From positions 5,764,114 through 5,828,113 of the forward strand of contig NC_053120.1 of NCBI RefSeq assembly GCF_010015445.1: a stretch of 64,000 nt of DNA, read 5' to 3'. The position numbers were made by a program, and so were the translations under genes. Below, one piece after another: positions 23,470 to 34,284 of this stretch. The stretch comes from Perca fluviatilis. Its lineage: Eukaryota; Chordata; Actinopteri; Perciformes; Percidae. The stretch's first letter is position 1, and the number at the start of each line of letters is the position of its first letter. Below the pieces are notes generated by a model that saw nothing but the letters and a program-made list of their open reading frames with translations, was not told the origin of the DNA and searched no databases.

Positions 23470-23730
23470 GCGTGCGTTCCATTAAATGAGTTGCCTAGTG
23501 TTCAGCGTTCATGTGATCATTTTGGATCCTTCAAGAGGGGACTCAAGACTTATCTGTTGGTCTTACACTTAAATAATTCATTCATTCTTAGAGTTATGAT
23601 TTGTATATTTATGGTATTAGCAACTTTAAAAACTGTTTACTGTTAATTTTAACTATTGTAAGATTCATATTTTGTCGCTTTGGACACAAGTGTCTGCTAA
23701 ATACAATAACCATAACTATAACCCTTCCTA
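23470..23730 (+). mobile_element. LINE 3' fragment
   Basis: The short open part FGSFKRGLKTYLLVLH resembles the terminal '.FKK.LK..L' of CR1/L2-type LINEs. The stretch ends 'cgctttggacacaagtgtct' then 'gctaaatacaataacc', matching a common LINE tail motif in fish. Confidence 0.5.
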
Positions 23731-23997
23731 AAAGCTACAATAAAGCTGAGAGTAGTATATGCCCTGGAAAAGAGCACCAATACAAGAGAAGCTAATTAAG
23801 CTATTCAAGGAACACTGATGCTTGTATCATCACTGATTTTATAGATCACACAGACTCTTCAGCTACCCAACAGGCCAACCGCTAGCATTTTCAATGTAAG
23901 CTTACACAGATCGGTTACCTGACAGCCACTAACTTTAATGTTACAGCCAAACTGCTTGTTGTCGTTATTACGTGACACTTCACGCGTGAAGCGCACG

Positions 23998-24138
<141 letters not shown>

Positions 24139-24229
24139 CCTCCCTCCCTTCCTGAGAGTCTGTGTTAATTTGCCTACTCCTTACCACATCGTCATCTACT
24201 CTCTCTTCCATCTTTCCTCCTTCGCCTCC

Positions 24230-24432
24230 ACCTCGCCATCTTCCCTGACATCGTTGTTTCTGCTTCTATAGCCAGCCACCTCTCCTCCTCTACTTCAGGT
24301 AATGCTGATGTTGAAGCAGCTACTACAGACCCAAACATGTCCGGAAATTTTTGAGGAATCCGCCTGTAGATTCTTAATCTTTTTCTCCTCTAATTTCTCT
24401 GCACCTCCCTTGCACTTGGTGGGTTTGTCCAT
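24230..24432 (-). pseudogene. hAT transposase N-terminal relic
   Basis: From the ATG at 24432 the minus strand encodes MDKPTKCKGGAEKLEEKKIK and then NLQADSSKISG. After a one-base frameshift it continues VVAASTSALPEVEEER. The 'KGGAEK.REKK...ADASK' pattern opens many vertebrate hAT transposases (ZMYM/TTF-type finger class). Only this first exon-like part survives. Confidence 0.4.
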
Positions 24433-25047
24433 TATAACGTGAATGCTAAACTTCCAGCATAACTATTACAGCTCACGTCTCAGGGCCGGAGTCGTGGCCA
24501 TAGTGGGGTTCGTAATTTGCGGCGCCGGAGTGGGGAAGGGGGTTTCTGGATTTCATTGGGTCAGGCCAGTGCCAATAAAGAAAATTAACCAATGGGCCGC
24601 TGTAAGTTCTTTATGGGGCGAACCGGCCAAAAAATAAAAAGGCCTATTTATATCGTGATTCGCTCAAAGTCCGTGGGCCCACGGGCGAACGTATGCCAGA
24701 TGGCCAGTCCGCCCGCACCGCGCTACATTATGGCCAAGCATGCGCCCCTAAAATAGCATCTGAATAACGCGCTACTGACTTTAGACTAGCGCCACTGACT
24801 TTAGACCAGGTTTTTCCTGGTCAATGGCGGAATTGTTTTCTGAAACTGCAGAATAGCACAAAGTAATGCTTGCGCCAGAACACGCCTCCTCTTTTCGCTG
24901 AACCCCCCGGGAGCGCAAATACATTCCCTAATTTACCGACGTGCGTCTGTGGAGGGAAAGGTCCGCTGTGCGTCGGGTGCAAAATAGGAATGATACATGC
25001 GTCGGTGTACAAAGGCAATTGCGCTGAGTGCAAGATAGGGCCCATTG

Positions 25048-25211
25048 AGTACATTTACACGCAAACCAATATTCCACTATTATCACAAATATGACAATAT
25101 TCAGAATTTGATACAGGTCATGTAAACAGTATATTCCGTTTGGATATTCAGAAGAAAGACTGTCCAAATGTAGCGTTTTCCGATTGAAACCCGTGTGATA
25201 TGCCGGTATTA
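25048..25211. mobile_element. Left half of an outer DNA element, split by a LINE
   Basis: It starts 'tacatttacacgcaaaccaa' and holds 'tattcagaatttgatacagg' and 'catgtaaacagtatattccg'. The motif 'catgtaaacag' with 'atattc' recurs inverted at 30390-30480, which I take as the other half. Confidence 0.4.
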
Positions 25212-26185
25212 TTCATGAGTAATGGCAAAAGTGTTGGAAAAACTTGTTTATCAAAGATTGTTGAATCATCTAGATAGGCATACTATTCTATGAACTTAGA
25301 AAGAATCCCTCTACTTTCATGGCTGTCTCTTATCTTGTTAATGAGATATATAGAGCTCGAGATAGAAAAGAAAGCACTGGTGGAATTTTCTTAGATCTAT
25401 CTAAAGCTTTTGATACAGTAAGTCATTCTAATCTTCTCCTTAAACTTTCCCATCTGGGAGTTAAACAATCCACAAGTTATCTGGAAGACAGGAAACAGTT
25501 TATCTCTATCAATGATATCAATTCTTCTTTTTGCAATGTCACTTGTGGTGTACCACAAGGATCAGGTCTTGGGCCATCATTATTTTGAATATATATTAAT
25601 GATCTATGTAACATATCGAACAAACTGTATAAGGTATTATTTGCTGATGACACAACTGTTTTTTATTCCCATAATGAGCCTGATGAAATAGTGAAAGTAT
25701 TAAATTAAGAACTCATCAAGATAATGTTTGGTTTAACTGTAACACATTATCTCTTAATATTAAGAAATCTTTTCATTAGTGTATAACCAAGAAATGCTGA
25801 TCAGTTTTCATTTATACATATAAACACTACTATTATAGATAGAGCTCTGTCTTCAAGATTTCTTGGTGTACAGCTTGATGAGTCTCTTTCTTTGAAAAAG
25901 CAAATTAGTGCAGTCATAACTAAAATTGTGTAAAAAGTGTTGGGATCTTGGAAAAAGTCTGTTCTGTGATAAACACGGAGGTTGCCATGCTTTTATATTA
26001 TTCTATGGTTAACCTTACATATACTACTATAAATCTGTATGGGGAAGTACTCATCCCACTAAACTTGTCAAAATCATTCTTATCAACTTTGGTTTTTAAG
26101 ATCAGGCATCCTCACTGTTTATCAAGTCATTCAACTACATATTGCTTTATTTGTACACAGATCTATCAACAAGATACTACTTTCA
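25212..26185 (+). pseudogene. LINE reverse transcriptase (CR1/L2-like), interrupted by a hAT element
   Basis: The reading begins AKVLEKLVYQRLLNHL. It then shows the RT motifs GIFLDLSKAFDTVSH (block A, catalytic Asp), GVPQGSGLGPSLF (block B) and FADDTTVFY (block C catalytic FADD at about 25640). Further down, SSRFLGVQLDESLSL and ALLYYSMV-type stretches follow. Stops after SLF (25587), at about 25708 and later, plus frameshifts, make it dead. The 5' end is truncated, without endonuclease domain. It continues at 29454 after the inserted hAT element. Confidence 0.88.
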
Positions 26186-26439
26186 TTCTATAATAGGGCT
26201 GGGTACCGAACGTCAATACTTTTATGGCACCGAAAAAACGAGAGTATCAAAAAATTATTTATCTTTCGGTGCCAAATTTCAAAAGCGTCTGAGCACGTCA
26301 ACATAGACAATCATTTCTCTTTTTTATTACACTATTTGCACATTAACACTGTACATTTTTGCGGCCGCGAGCACGAAAGTGTAAGGAAATTACGCTGCAC
26401 TCAAGTGAAAGAACCTGTGTATTTTTGTTTGCGTCAGAT

Positions 26440-28747
26440 TATTTTTCCGAGCCCATCGTCGCATTTTTGAGGGTGTTAGCATGCACGAAAACTCACAACA
26501 ATTTGCAAACATGTCACAACTGGTGAAAATTGCAAAGATTCAAAATAATTACTCATATGCACCACTAGGTGGCGCTATTGCAGAAAACCCCGCGTTTGGC
26601 CCTATAACTCCCAAGCCGTACATCGCACATTCAAAAACCATATATCTTTGCATTCCCTGGATCTAGCTGAATCTCCTGATATAGGCCACGCCCATTTCCG
26701 CCTTGACTTTTATGCGTGAAAAATGGCCATTTATTGAAAACCTACTTTGCCGAACTCCTCCTAGACCGTGCGACTGATCTGCATGAAACTTGGCAGGTAG
26801 CATCTCTAGATGGACCTGACAAAAAGTTATCCAAAGAATTTTTATAGGATAAAAATTGCACATACGCGATAAAACAAATGTGTGTAGCTAAGTATGAAAA
26901 CACCAACGTTGCCATATCTCAACCAAAATAATTGCTATTAACGCAAAACTTAAGATTCTTGTTTGCCATGACCCTCTGAGGTGCCCCCCACATTTTACTT
27001 TACGAACATTGGCCACTAGGGGGCACTACAAGTACATAAAGTTTATACCTCATGAACTGCTCATCCGATTTTTACAAAATTTGATGGGTACCATCTAGGG
27101 CCACTCATGAGGCCACCCTATAGTAAGGTACGGACTGGTCAAAGTGGGCGCTGGCCTATGTGACCCTAATTGGTTTTAGCCCCTTTGGCACATTTTGGCC
27201 GCCTCAATATATACGAAAACTCACAAAAATTGGCCACCACATAAACACCTGGGGGCTTTGCGCGAGACTGTATAGCGATTTGGCCCATACCTGTACGCCG
27301 GGTTCCATAGCGGCCCTCGCATGCGTAGAAGGCCTTAACTTGGACATAGTTGCTCCGATCTTCACCAGATTTAATACCCATATTGCTCTAATCATTGCAG
27401 CACATATTTACCATTTACATTCATTAGCTCCGCCCAACCGGAAGGCGGCCATTTTTAATTATGCATTTTTCAGGTGTTTTACATTCTTTCGAACTCGTCC
27501 TAGGCCGTGACTTCAATCTTCTTGAATCTTTGCAGGAAGTATCTGTTGACCCTCATAATGAAAAGTTATCCAGAGAATTTTGATAGTTGAAAAATGCGGA
27601 AGTTATAGCAACTTACTGTCTAAACAGGAAGTTGCGTTATCTTGATAACAATTATTCCGATTGCCCCGAAACCTGACAAGGATGTTCCTCCTGGCCTGTT
27701 TAGCAACTGTGCCAAAGTTGGCTGCAATCGGCCATTAGATGGCGCTGTTTTACTTTTTTTTATTTAATCATCAAAATATTGACGTATGGGAAGCCTACTT
27801 TGTATAACTACTCCTGGGACGTGAGTCCGATCGGCACGAAAACTTGCATATACACTCGGAGGACCCTCGTGACAAAAAGTTATCAAAAGAATATTGATAG
27901 CTAAAACAATGAGCAAGTTATGGAGGACCAACTTCCTGTAGGTGGGAGTGGAAACAGGAATGGTTATATCTTGCCAACGGCTATTCCAATGGACACAAAA
28001 CTTAAGAAAGTTGATCCTCATGTGCCAATGAGGCTGTTTGCCAAATATGTCGTCAATTGGCCTTTAGATGGTGCTGTTTTAATTTTGTTTTATTAATTAG
28101 CTAATTTGCTTTGAGCGAAACCTACTTTTTTTAACTCCTCCTAGAGCATGAGTCCCATCTGCACAAAAATGTGCATGTAGACTTGGTGGACCCTCATGAC
28201 AAAAATATATCAAAATAATTTTGATAGCTAACACAATGCGCAAGTTACAGAGGACCAACTTCCTGTAGGGGGCTGTCGAAACAGGAAGTTGCGTATCTTA
28301 ACAAGATTTATTCCCGATTGACACCAAATATGACAAAGTTGTTCCGTATAGGGTTTGAGCATCCACGTCAAATTTATAGTGCATCGGCCATTAGATTGCG
28401 GCTGTTAGAATTTTTTTTATCAATTATATCACGCGCGATATATGGGAAACATACTTTGTCTAACTCCTCCTCCGCGGGAGTCGAACAATCTGCACAAAAC
28501 TATTGGATATAGACTCGGTTGACCCTCGTGACTAGAAGTTATCAAAAGAATTTTGAAAGCTAACACAATGCGCAAGTTATGGAGGAACAACTTCCTGTAG
28601 GTGGGTGTGGAAACATGAACGGTTCTATCTTGGCAAAAGTTTTGCGATTTACATGAAACTTAGAATGTGTGGTCTACATGTGATGTTGCATTTGCCAGTA
28701 CCCCCCGGGGCAAGAAGCGAGGGCCCGTCATCGCTGCTTGCAGCTTT
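26440..28747 (-). mobile_element. Modular element with GCTGCAAGCAGC terminus, copy 2, nested in the hAT element
   Basis: The right terminus 'tcatcgctgcttgcagcttt' is the inverted form of the left terminus of copy 1 (6441). The interior has about five diverged direct modules of roughly 300 bases. Each contains 'cctactttg', 'aactcctcct', 'gacaaaaagttatc' or similar, 'aaaagaattttgat', 'gcaagttatggagga' and 'acttcctgta', followed by 'ggccattagatggcgctgtt'. Module starts lie near 26731, 27480, 27790, 28115 and 28445. The left terminus is diverged or lost. Confidence 0.6.
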
Positions 28748-28937
28748 AATTTATATATTATCACTGTATATTTGTTTTTATTATATATGTTAAAAGTCTT
28801 GATAATATGTTGTTTTTATTTGTTGTTTGTATACCTGGAGTGGTAACAAAAATAATTTCCCCCTGGGATTATTAAGTATTTCGGATTCTGATTCTTATCT
28901 GTCCTCTCTGCATATTGACACAGAGCACAGCTCGGAC

Positions 28938-28967
28938 CGACACACACACACACACACACACACACAG
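28938..28967. repeat. Short (CA)n microsatellite
   Basis: About 14 units within the right arm of the hAT element. Confidence 0.9.
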
Positions 28968-29453
28968 AGGTGCGGACGGAGTAAAGTGTCTGCAGTTTTG
29001 TTGAAGTCACAGAGAGTCACGGCGATTACCATAAAGTGGTTTCAAGTGTGGTTTAGTTTTTCAAAACTTCACGCAGACAGCGTTTGCTGCGATATGATAT
29101 TAATGGCGAGCCGAAAGCGGTCGCGGTGCTGTTGATGTTACACTTCCTCTTAGACAAGCAGGCACAATGGTGGTTTCTCTGCCCTGATGACTGACTGACA
29201 GGCTGAGCTTGCAAGGCACTTTTAATAATGTTACTCTGAGTGAGCAGTTTTTTAAAATTTTGATAACTGTTTTGATTCACAATTAAGTTGGAAAATAAAA
29301 GCTATATGTTTAATTTATTTTTGTTGATGGTGAAATGGATTATAAAACATATGGTATCGAAAAAAGTATCGTTAGGAACTGGCATCGAAACTGAGGTATC
29401 GAAATTGGCACCAGATCAAAAGATTTTGGACGATACCCAGCCCTATTCTATAA

Positions 29454-29930
29454 TGAACTCTTTTTTTACTGCTAACTTCATAAGCGTGCCACTCGAAATA
29501 TCTGCAAACTCAGGCCTCCTATCTGTCGAACATGTCAACTTCCGTTTGGTTCAGGTATATAAAATGCTTTACCATCAGATCTTTCAAAGCTACCAATTGT
29601 ACAACTTAAGAAAGCTGTTAAATGTTTGTTTTTGTCTGTGCAATGTTATCCTAATGGAATGTCTTTGTAAACAACCCATGTAACTACCAATATTATTTTA
29701 CCTTTCATATTTATTCTGTTGTTTTGATACTGTGTGTAAATTTAGGCTGTTTTTTTCTTCTTTCTTTTCTTCAGTATTTTAGTTTCTTTCTATTTTAATT
29801 GGACTATGCATTGGAGAGTGCCCAGATTAAGGCCCTCTGAGGTTTTTTGCTAATCTCTCCATCACATCTTTTAGTGATTATGTGTATATTAATCTGTAGT
29901 ATTTGGATATGTGTAAACCAATGAACTAAA
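29454..29930 (+). pseudogene. LINE C-terminus and 3' UTR, continuation after the hAT insertion
   Basis: The frame HKRATRNICKLRPPICRTCQ followed by ALPSDLSKLPIVQLKKAVK fits the C-terminus of the same LINE interrupted at 26193. A stop precedes NALPSDL. It ends in a T-rich 3' UTR without a clear simple tail. Confidence 0.75.
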
Positions 29931-29939
29931 CTATTGAGG

Positions 29940-30495
29940 TTTTAGAAACATTCTTTAAACAAGTATACAGCTGCAGTTTGTGACGGTTTATGGCCTCTTG
30001 CTTGTTTGCCGCTTACGGTCAGCTCTGTGCGTTGCTATGGTTACTGCATACAAACCAATCAGCCAACAGTTTGCAGGGCTGCGGTAGAGATGCATGGCCA
30101 AAAGAAAAGCATTATCAAAGACTTGGATATCAACAGGTTTTTGGATATGCACAAACATCGCAATGCCAACGTTTCATGAAGCTGGTTATAGGACTAGAAG
30201 AGGGAGGCTGTGTTCGCACGGTCCAACAAGTCCACCACCGCTGGAAAACCATGTTGTTGTAAAAAAACAACCAGGTAAAAGTTTGCAGGGCTGCAGTAGA
30301 GATTCACGTCCAAAAGAAAACAACACATTTCTGGTCCAACAAGTCCGACACCAGTGGAAAACACTTAAAAAATTCTATTTTGCACGGCTCCATGTAAACA
30401 GTAATATTAGTGGGATATTCACTTCATGTAAACAGCTTAGTCAGAATATTGTCTTTTTCAGAATAAAGGCAAAAAATATGTCCATGAACATGTAG
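29940..30495. mobile_element. Right half of the outer DNA element
   Basis: It includes 'gcttgtttgccgcttacggt', 'gttgctatggttactgcata' and two direct repeats of about 60 bases (30070-30125 and 30283-30320: 'gtttgcagggctgcggtaga' and 'gtttgcagggctgcagtaga', each followed by 'gccaaaagaaaa' or 'tccaaaagaaaa'). The end has 'catgtaaacag' and 'agaatattgtc' motifs that mirror 25048-25211. Confidence 0.4.
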
Positions 30496-30774
30496 TTACT
30501 GTGTATTTTTATCAATCTTGTACATTGCGTTAACTCACACTACACATTTTAATCAGCCTTTCTGCACAACCAGAACTTGTCACTTTTATGCTCACACTGC
30601 ACGGATAAAATGACCAGCCATGACGGGGGTGCACCATGGATGTAGATTAATTATTGAATCTCTTCTACAACCTAAAACATTCGAGACTTGTGCCATTTTG
30701 GAAGAGTTCCAAATCTATACATTGGACTACATTTCAATGCTTCAATAAATCAACTTATTTCATGGAGTGTGTAC
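30496..30774. other. Probable intron sequence downstream of the exon pair
   Basis: No repeat or further exon was recognised on the minus strand in this stretch. Confidence 0.35.
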
Positions 30775-30852
30775 CTGAGTCCAGAGCCTGCCGCAGCTCT
30801 GCAGGTCCACTGGAGGCTGGAGGAGCTCGATACAGAGACTCACTGTTCAAAC
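30775..30852 (-). CDS. Candidate p85-like (PI3K regulatory subunit) exon, second of pair
   Basis: On the minus strand a pyrimidine-rich tract ending 'ttttttctgcag' precedes the exon, and 'gtacac' follows as donor. The 78-base exon adds LNSESLYRAPPASSGPAELR then QALDS, entering in phase 1 and leaving in phase 1. Joined to the upstream exon (31210-31284), the peptide EAVEKHGLNSESLYR...AELRQALD resembles the start of the BH (RhoGAP-like) domain of p85 subunits (family pattern EAIEKKGL...LYR...AELRQLLD). p85 recruits the PI3K catalytic subunit to phosphotyrosines; this domain binds small GTPases. No SH3 or SH2 exon was found in the window, so flanking introns would have to be about 30 kb or the pair is an orphan. 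Another RhoGAP protein is possible. Confidence 0.6.
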
Positions 30853-31020
30853 CTGCAGAAAAAACAGATGTAATACTATTTGATAGCGATTGTCTGTTGT
30901 TGTTCATTGCTTTGTAATGCTGGATAGTCTTTGTTGTGCATCTGGTTTTATCTTTTACTATCTGTTCATATAAGGTGTCCTTTAGAATGAAGAAAGGCTC
31001 CCATAAATAAAATGTATTAT

Positions 31021-31059
31021 TACACACATGCACGCACGCACGCACGCGAGCACGTGCGC

Positions 31060-31113
<54 letters not shown>
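31021..31113. repeat. (CACG)n/(GC)n grading into (CA)n, in the candidate intron
   Basis: CACGCACG units, then alternating CGCGTGCGCGCGC, then about 21 CA units. This alternating purine-pyrimidine stretch favours Z-DNA. It lies inside the 357-base intron between the two p85-like exons. Confidence 0.93.
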
Positions 31114-31116
<3 letters not shown>

Positions 31117-31209
31117 TTCCCAAAAACTGAAGTATTTAAGCTGCAGTTTAATGTTGTTCCTTTAATGAATATGCTCGCTACACATTTGTTTCTGAGGGCA
31201 TTCTCTCAC

Positions 31210-31284
31210 CGTGTTTCTCGACGGCTTCAATGAGTCTCCAAACAACCACAGGAGCCGCTTCTGACAGAAGCTCCGCCTCCACAC
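31210..31284 (-). CDS. Candidate p85-like (PI3K regulatory subunit) exon, first of pair
   Basis: On the minus strand 'ctctgtctctatctctcag' forms a strong acceptor and 'gtgagaga' a consensus donor. The 75-base exon enters in phase 1 and encodes VEAELLSEAAPVVVWRLIEA then VEKHG, with the final Gly codon split across the intron to 30852. The 'AP....LIEA.EK.G' pattern matches the segment just before the BH domain of PIK3R1/PIK3R2. The exon is entirely open in this frame, and both splice phases agree with the next exon, which argues against chance. The gene's promoter and SH3-coding exon should lie at higher coordinates but were not found. Confidence 0.6.
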
Positions 31285-31830
31285 CTGAGAGATAGAGACA
31301 GAGAGAGAGAGAAAGACAGAGGGAGAGAGAGAGAGAGAGAGAAAGAGGTTTCAATAATTTACATTAAAACAACAACTTAAAACAACAACCACTGCTCCCT
31401 TTATGATTTTCTCTCTTATTAATTAATGACGTACAGTGAACTCCACCATTAACTTTTAATGTGCCCGCCTTCTTCACTTTGCATGAATAACTAAATATTC
31501 ATGAGAGAAAATTACTCCTTCATGTGCTGTTTTACTGCATAAACCGGTTTCTGCACAACACAAAATGACACTAGATTTAAACAGGTCTGTAAGTCTGGCT
31601 GAGAGATCATTATGTGAAATTAAGTTTACATTTTCTTTGTATTTAACTAGTAGGCTATACTGTGTCTGTAAATCATCAGAAAACGTCAAAGAAATATATA
31701 GTTCAAATAGTTTCCTCAGACAGTTAGTACACCGTGAGCATTTTCTTTGCAATTTCTACAATCCATCCATCTCCAAACAGATGAATCGGAGTGTGTGTGA
31801 CTGCGTGTGCCCTCTAGGGAGTGTACTGCC
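31285..31830. other. Probable intron; purine-rich start, otherwise plain
   Basis: 31290-31347 is (GA)-rich on the plus strand, which forms the polypyrimidine tract of the minus-strand acceptor. The rest shows no features. Confidence 0.4.
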
Positions 31831-31837
31831 ACACACA

Positions 31838-31913
<76 letters not shown>
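31831..31913. repeat. (CA)n microsatellite
   Basis: About 40 units with one CAGA interruption at the start. Confidence 0.95.
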
Positions 31914-31914
<1 letters not shown>

Positions 31915-32499
31915 CTTGCTCTTCATACTCCGTCCAACGATTTTTCCAGACATCTCTATGTTTACTCGTGAAAAAACTATGAAACATTTACCCAGTTAGA
32001 AAAGATTGATACTAATTTAACCAAATTGTGTTAATGTTAAGTTTTTAATTTCTTTTGGGATTTAAGAAAGTTAAGTTCTTCTGGGAAACCAACAAACTAT
32101 ACATGCGGCTGCACTGCAATCAAATGAAAAATATCTGAATTGGAAGTGGCCAAATTGGCCATGAAAACAATCAGATATTATCCGCATAATATAACATAAT
32201 AACATTTCAATACTGTGCATGTGCTGCCTGCCAGCAGCTAATCCACAGGAGAGGATGTGAAAAGGTTAAGCAACATGTGGGATTTGATTACAGCCCACGG
32301 GCTGCAGCAGCAGCCATCATTGCATCCACTATTGGGAATCAATTAGACCAAAGAGAAAGAGCATTTTCCAATTTAAGATTAAGTGCATCAGAGTGCTCAG
32401 CCAATGCAGGATGTATAGGGCTCAACAGTATGGTTCTGGAAGTAAAAACTCTATTTATTTATTTATTCCCTAAGGATTTTGTTTATCAACCATAATGTC
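31914..32499. other. Unique sequence, nothing recognised
   Basis: A short (TTTA)n is seen at 32453-32466. An open plus-strand stretch 32277-32495 has no recognised domain. Confidence 0.35.
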
Positions 32500-32870
32500 T
32501 AAACCATCCAAGGTAGACTGACCCCGATCTACGGGATTGTGGAACAGAAGTTTCTAAAAGCCACAAGTCTGCATGAAATCAACCTTGTTTTAAGAAAAAC
32601 ATGTTTTATTTGCGATCGTATGGAGAAATACTACGCTACCCACAGTCCTAAGCGTAGCAGCGACGCCTCTGATCGGTGGAACTTTTGGTTACCGTGGAAG
32701 CGTTTACCGTCTATGATAGTTTCCGTACACAGTCTTGTACCTTTGCCGTTTTCAAATTTTCATTTTTTTGAGCTGTTTCAAATGTTTTATGGTCACGATT
32801 CATCTCGTAGCTGGTTGGCTTGGTTCCCGGCATAAACCTCTTTATATAAGCATATAATGAAACATCAATG
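32500..32870 (+). repeat. Probable dispersed repeat ('ctgcatgaaatcaacc' type)
   Basis: 'aaatactacgctacccacag', 'gcgacgcctctgatcggtgg' and 'aacttttggttaccgtggaa' resemble a dispersed non-coding repeat of fish. No termini were resolved. Confidence 0.35.
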
Positions 32871-33404
32871 GCGATATTGAACAGGGAAAAACACTTTCTG
32901 AACCAGAGCTTTCAAAAAGTGGGCGATGGGGAACAGAGAAGTTGGAGTGGAGGTGAGGGAGGTAGGAATAATCCCAGTTCCAGTTTTCCAATTTCACTTT
33001 CGCATTGAACTCATGAGGATGTATTTACCATCATGGGAAGTCAAGTACACAATGTGACATTGACATGAATTGGGTTTGACTTATGAAAACACTGTTGCCA
33101 AGTCAGTGAAAACAAACTGACTCTTGGTCACCAACATTTCAAAAAATTTCAGCATAAGTCACACTTTGTGAGCTCATAGCAATACGAACTTCACCTCAGA
33201 TTAGTGGAGCTTTTAACTTCTCTTGGAGTCAATATAATCTGACACAAGTGGGATAAAGAACACAACTGAAGCAAAGAGAGAACGGGATATCGTTGGCGTA
33301 GAGGGAGTACTTCAGACATCAAATTGGGTCCTGCACATTCTACAGAAACAAATGAAATAAATGTCAGACTGACTGACTGACATGTGATGTGCATTCGTTT
33401 TAGA

Positions 33405-33519
33405 TGGAATGGCAATACTTCTAGAATCACAATAAATAAAAATGTACAGTCAAATCGAATGGGCACTCATGTATCGTGAAAGAATCGAATCGGAACAGAA
33501 CCATATCATCCCAGCCCTA
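33405..33519 (-). mobile_element. Single end of a hAT-like MITE ('cccagccctac')
   Basis: 'gaatcgaatcggaacagaac' leads to 'atatcatcccagcccta', the inverted TAGGGCTGGG terminus shared by other hAT-type elements here. The opposite terminus and a target duplication were not found. Confidence 0.45.
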
Positions 33520-33745
33520 CTAACCTCTATCATTCTTGCATGATCTCTTGTTATAACACATTATACATACATATAATGTATAGCCTTCTAGTTTATCCAT
33601 ATCATGGCTCATGCAGCATCTCTACAAGCGTACACTTAATAATCTGTTCACGTTTTGTTTTCTCTATCTCTACTTATTTTCCCATCCGTCCTGCCTCACT
33701 CATGTTTTCTCTTTTACACCATCATTTCGGTCACAACTCAATCTT

Positions 33746-33771
33746 GTCTTTCTTTCTTCCTTTCTTTCTTC

Positions 33772-33805
<34 letters not shown>

Positions 33806-33818
33806 CTCTCTTTCTTTT
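33746..33818. repeat. (CTTT)n tetranucleotide repeat
   Basis: About 17 units with occasional TTCC changes; a polypyrimidine strand. Confidence 0.93.
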
Positions 33819-33966
33819 ATCCTCTTCAGCATCATTGTCATCCCTGCTTCCTCTCCCCTGCTCACTTCCCGGCTCAGCTATTCCCTCGCTCTTTTGTTCT
33901 GCAGCTGACAGTTGTGTTATATCACAACACACACTATATTGAGTTAAATGACACTTGTCCTTTGAT

Positions 33967-33999
<33 letters not shown>

Positions 34000-34119
34000 T
34001 ACATGCACACACACGCCAATAAGCGTATTAGTCTTTTGACAAAACAAACATATCTGCGGTGTCTACAGGTGTACAGACCTGCATCAGCTGCACTAATTGT
34101 GTTTGCTATGGTGTGTGGG

Positions 34120-34188
<69 letters not shown>
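33967..34188. repeat. (CA)n 33967-33990 and (GT)n 34123-34188
   Basis: Two dinucleotide tracts in opposite orientation about 130 bases apart. The GT tract is interrupted by one GGTG. Confidence 0.93.
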
Positions 34189-34190
<2 letters not shown>

Positions 34191-34284
34191 CAACGGCAGA
34201 GGAATTTCCGGAGATATAGCTCGTTAAATGTACAGTGCTTCCATTAACGTCACTGTCACAAAGCATCACTGGGGCAATATCTCA

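Larger units (their letters stand above)
26194..29445. mobile_element. hAT-type element (3252 bp) with exact 8-bp TSD, inserted in a LINE
   Basis: It begins TAGGGCTGGGTACCG and ends CGATACCCAGCCCTA, with the exact duplication TTCTATAA at 26186-26193 and 29446-29453. The subterminal regions carry 'gtatcgaaa/ggtatcg' motifs. The middle is occupied by a separate modular element (about 26440-28747) and a short CA repeat. No complete transposase was seen; a minus- or plus-strand exon could not be confirmed (the 9-residue MASRKRSRC near 29103 is only suggestive). Confidence 0.88.
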
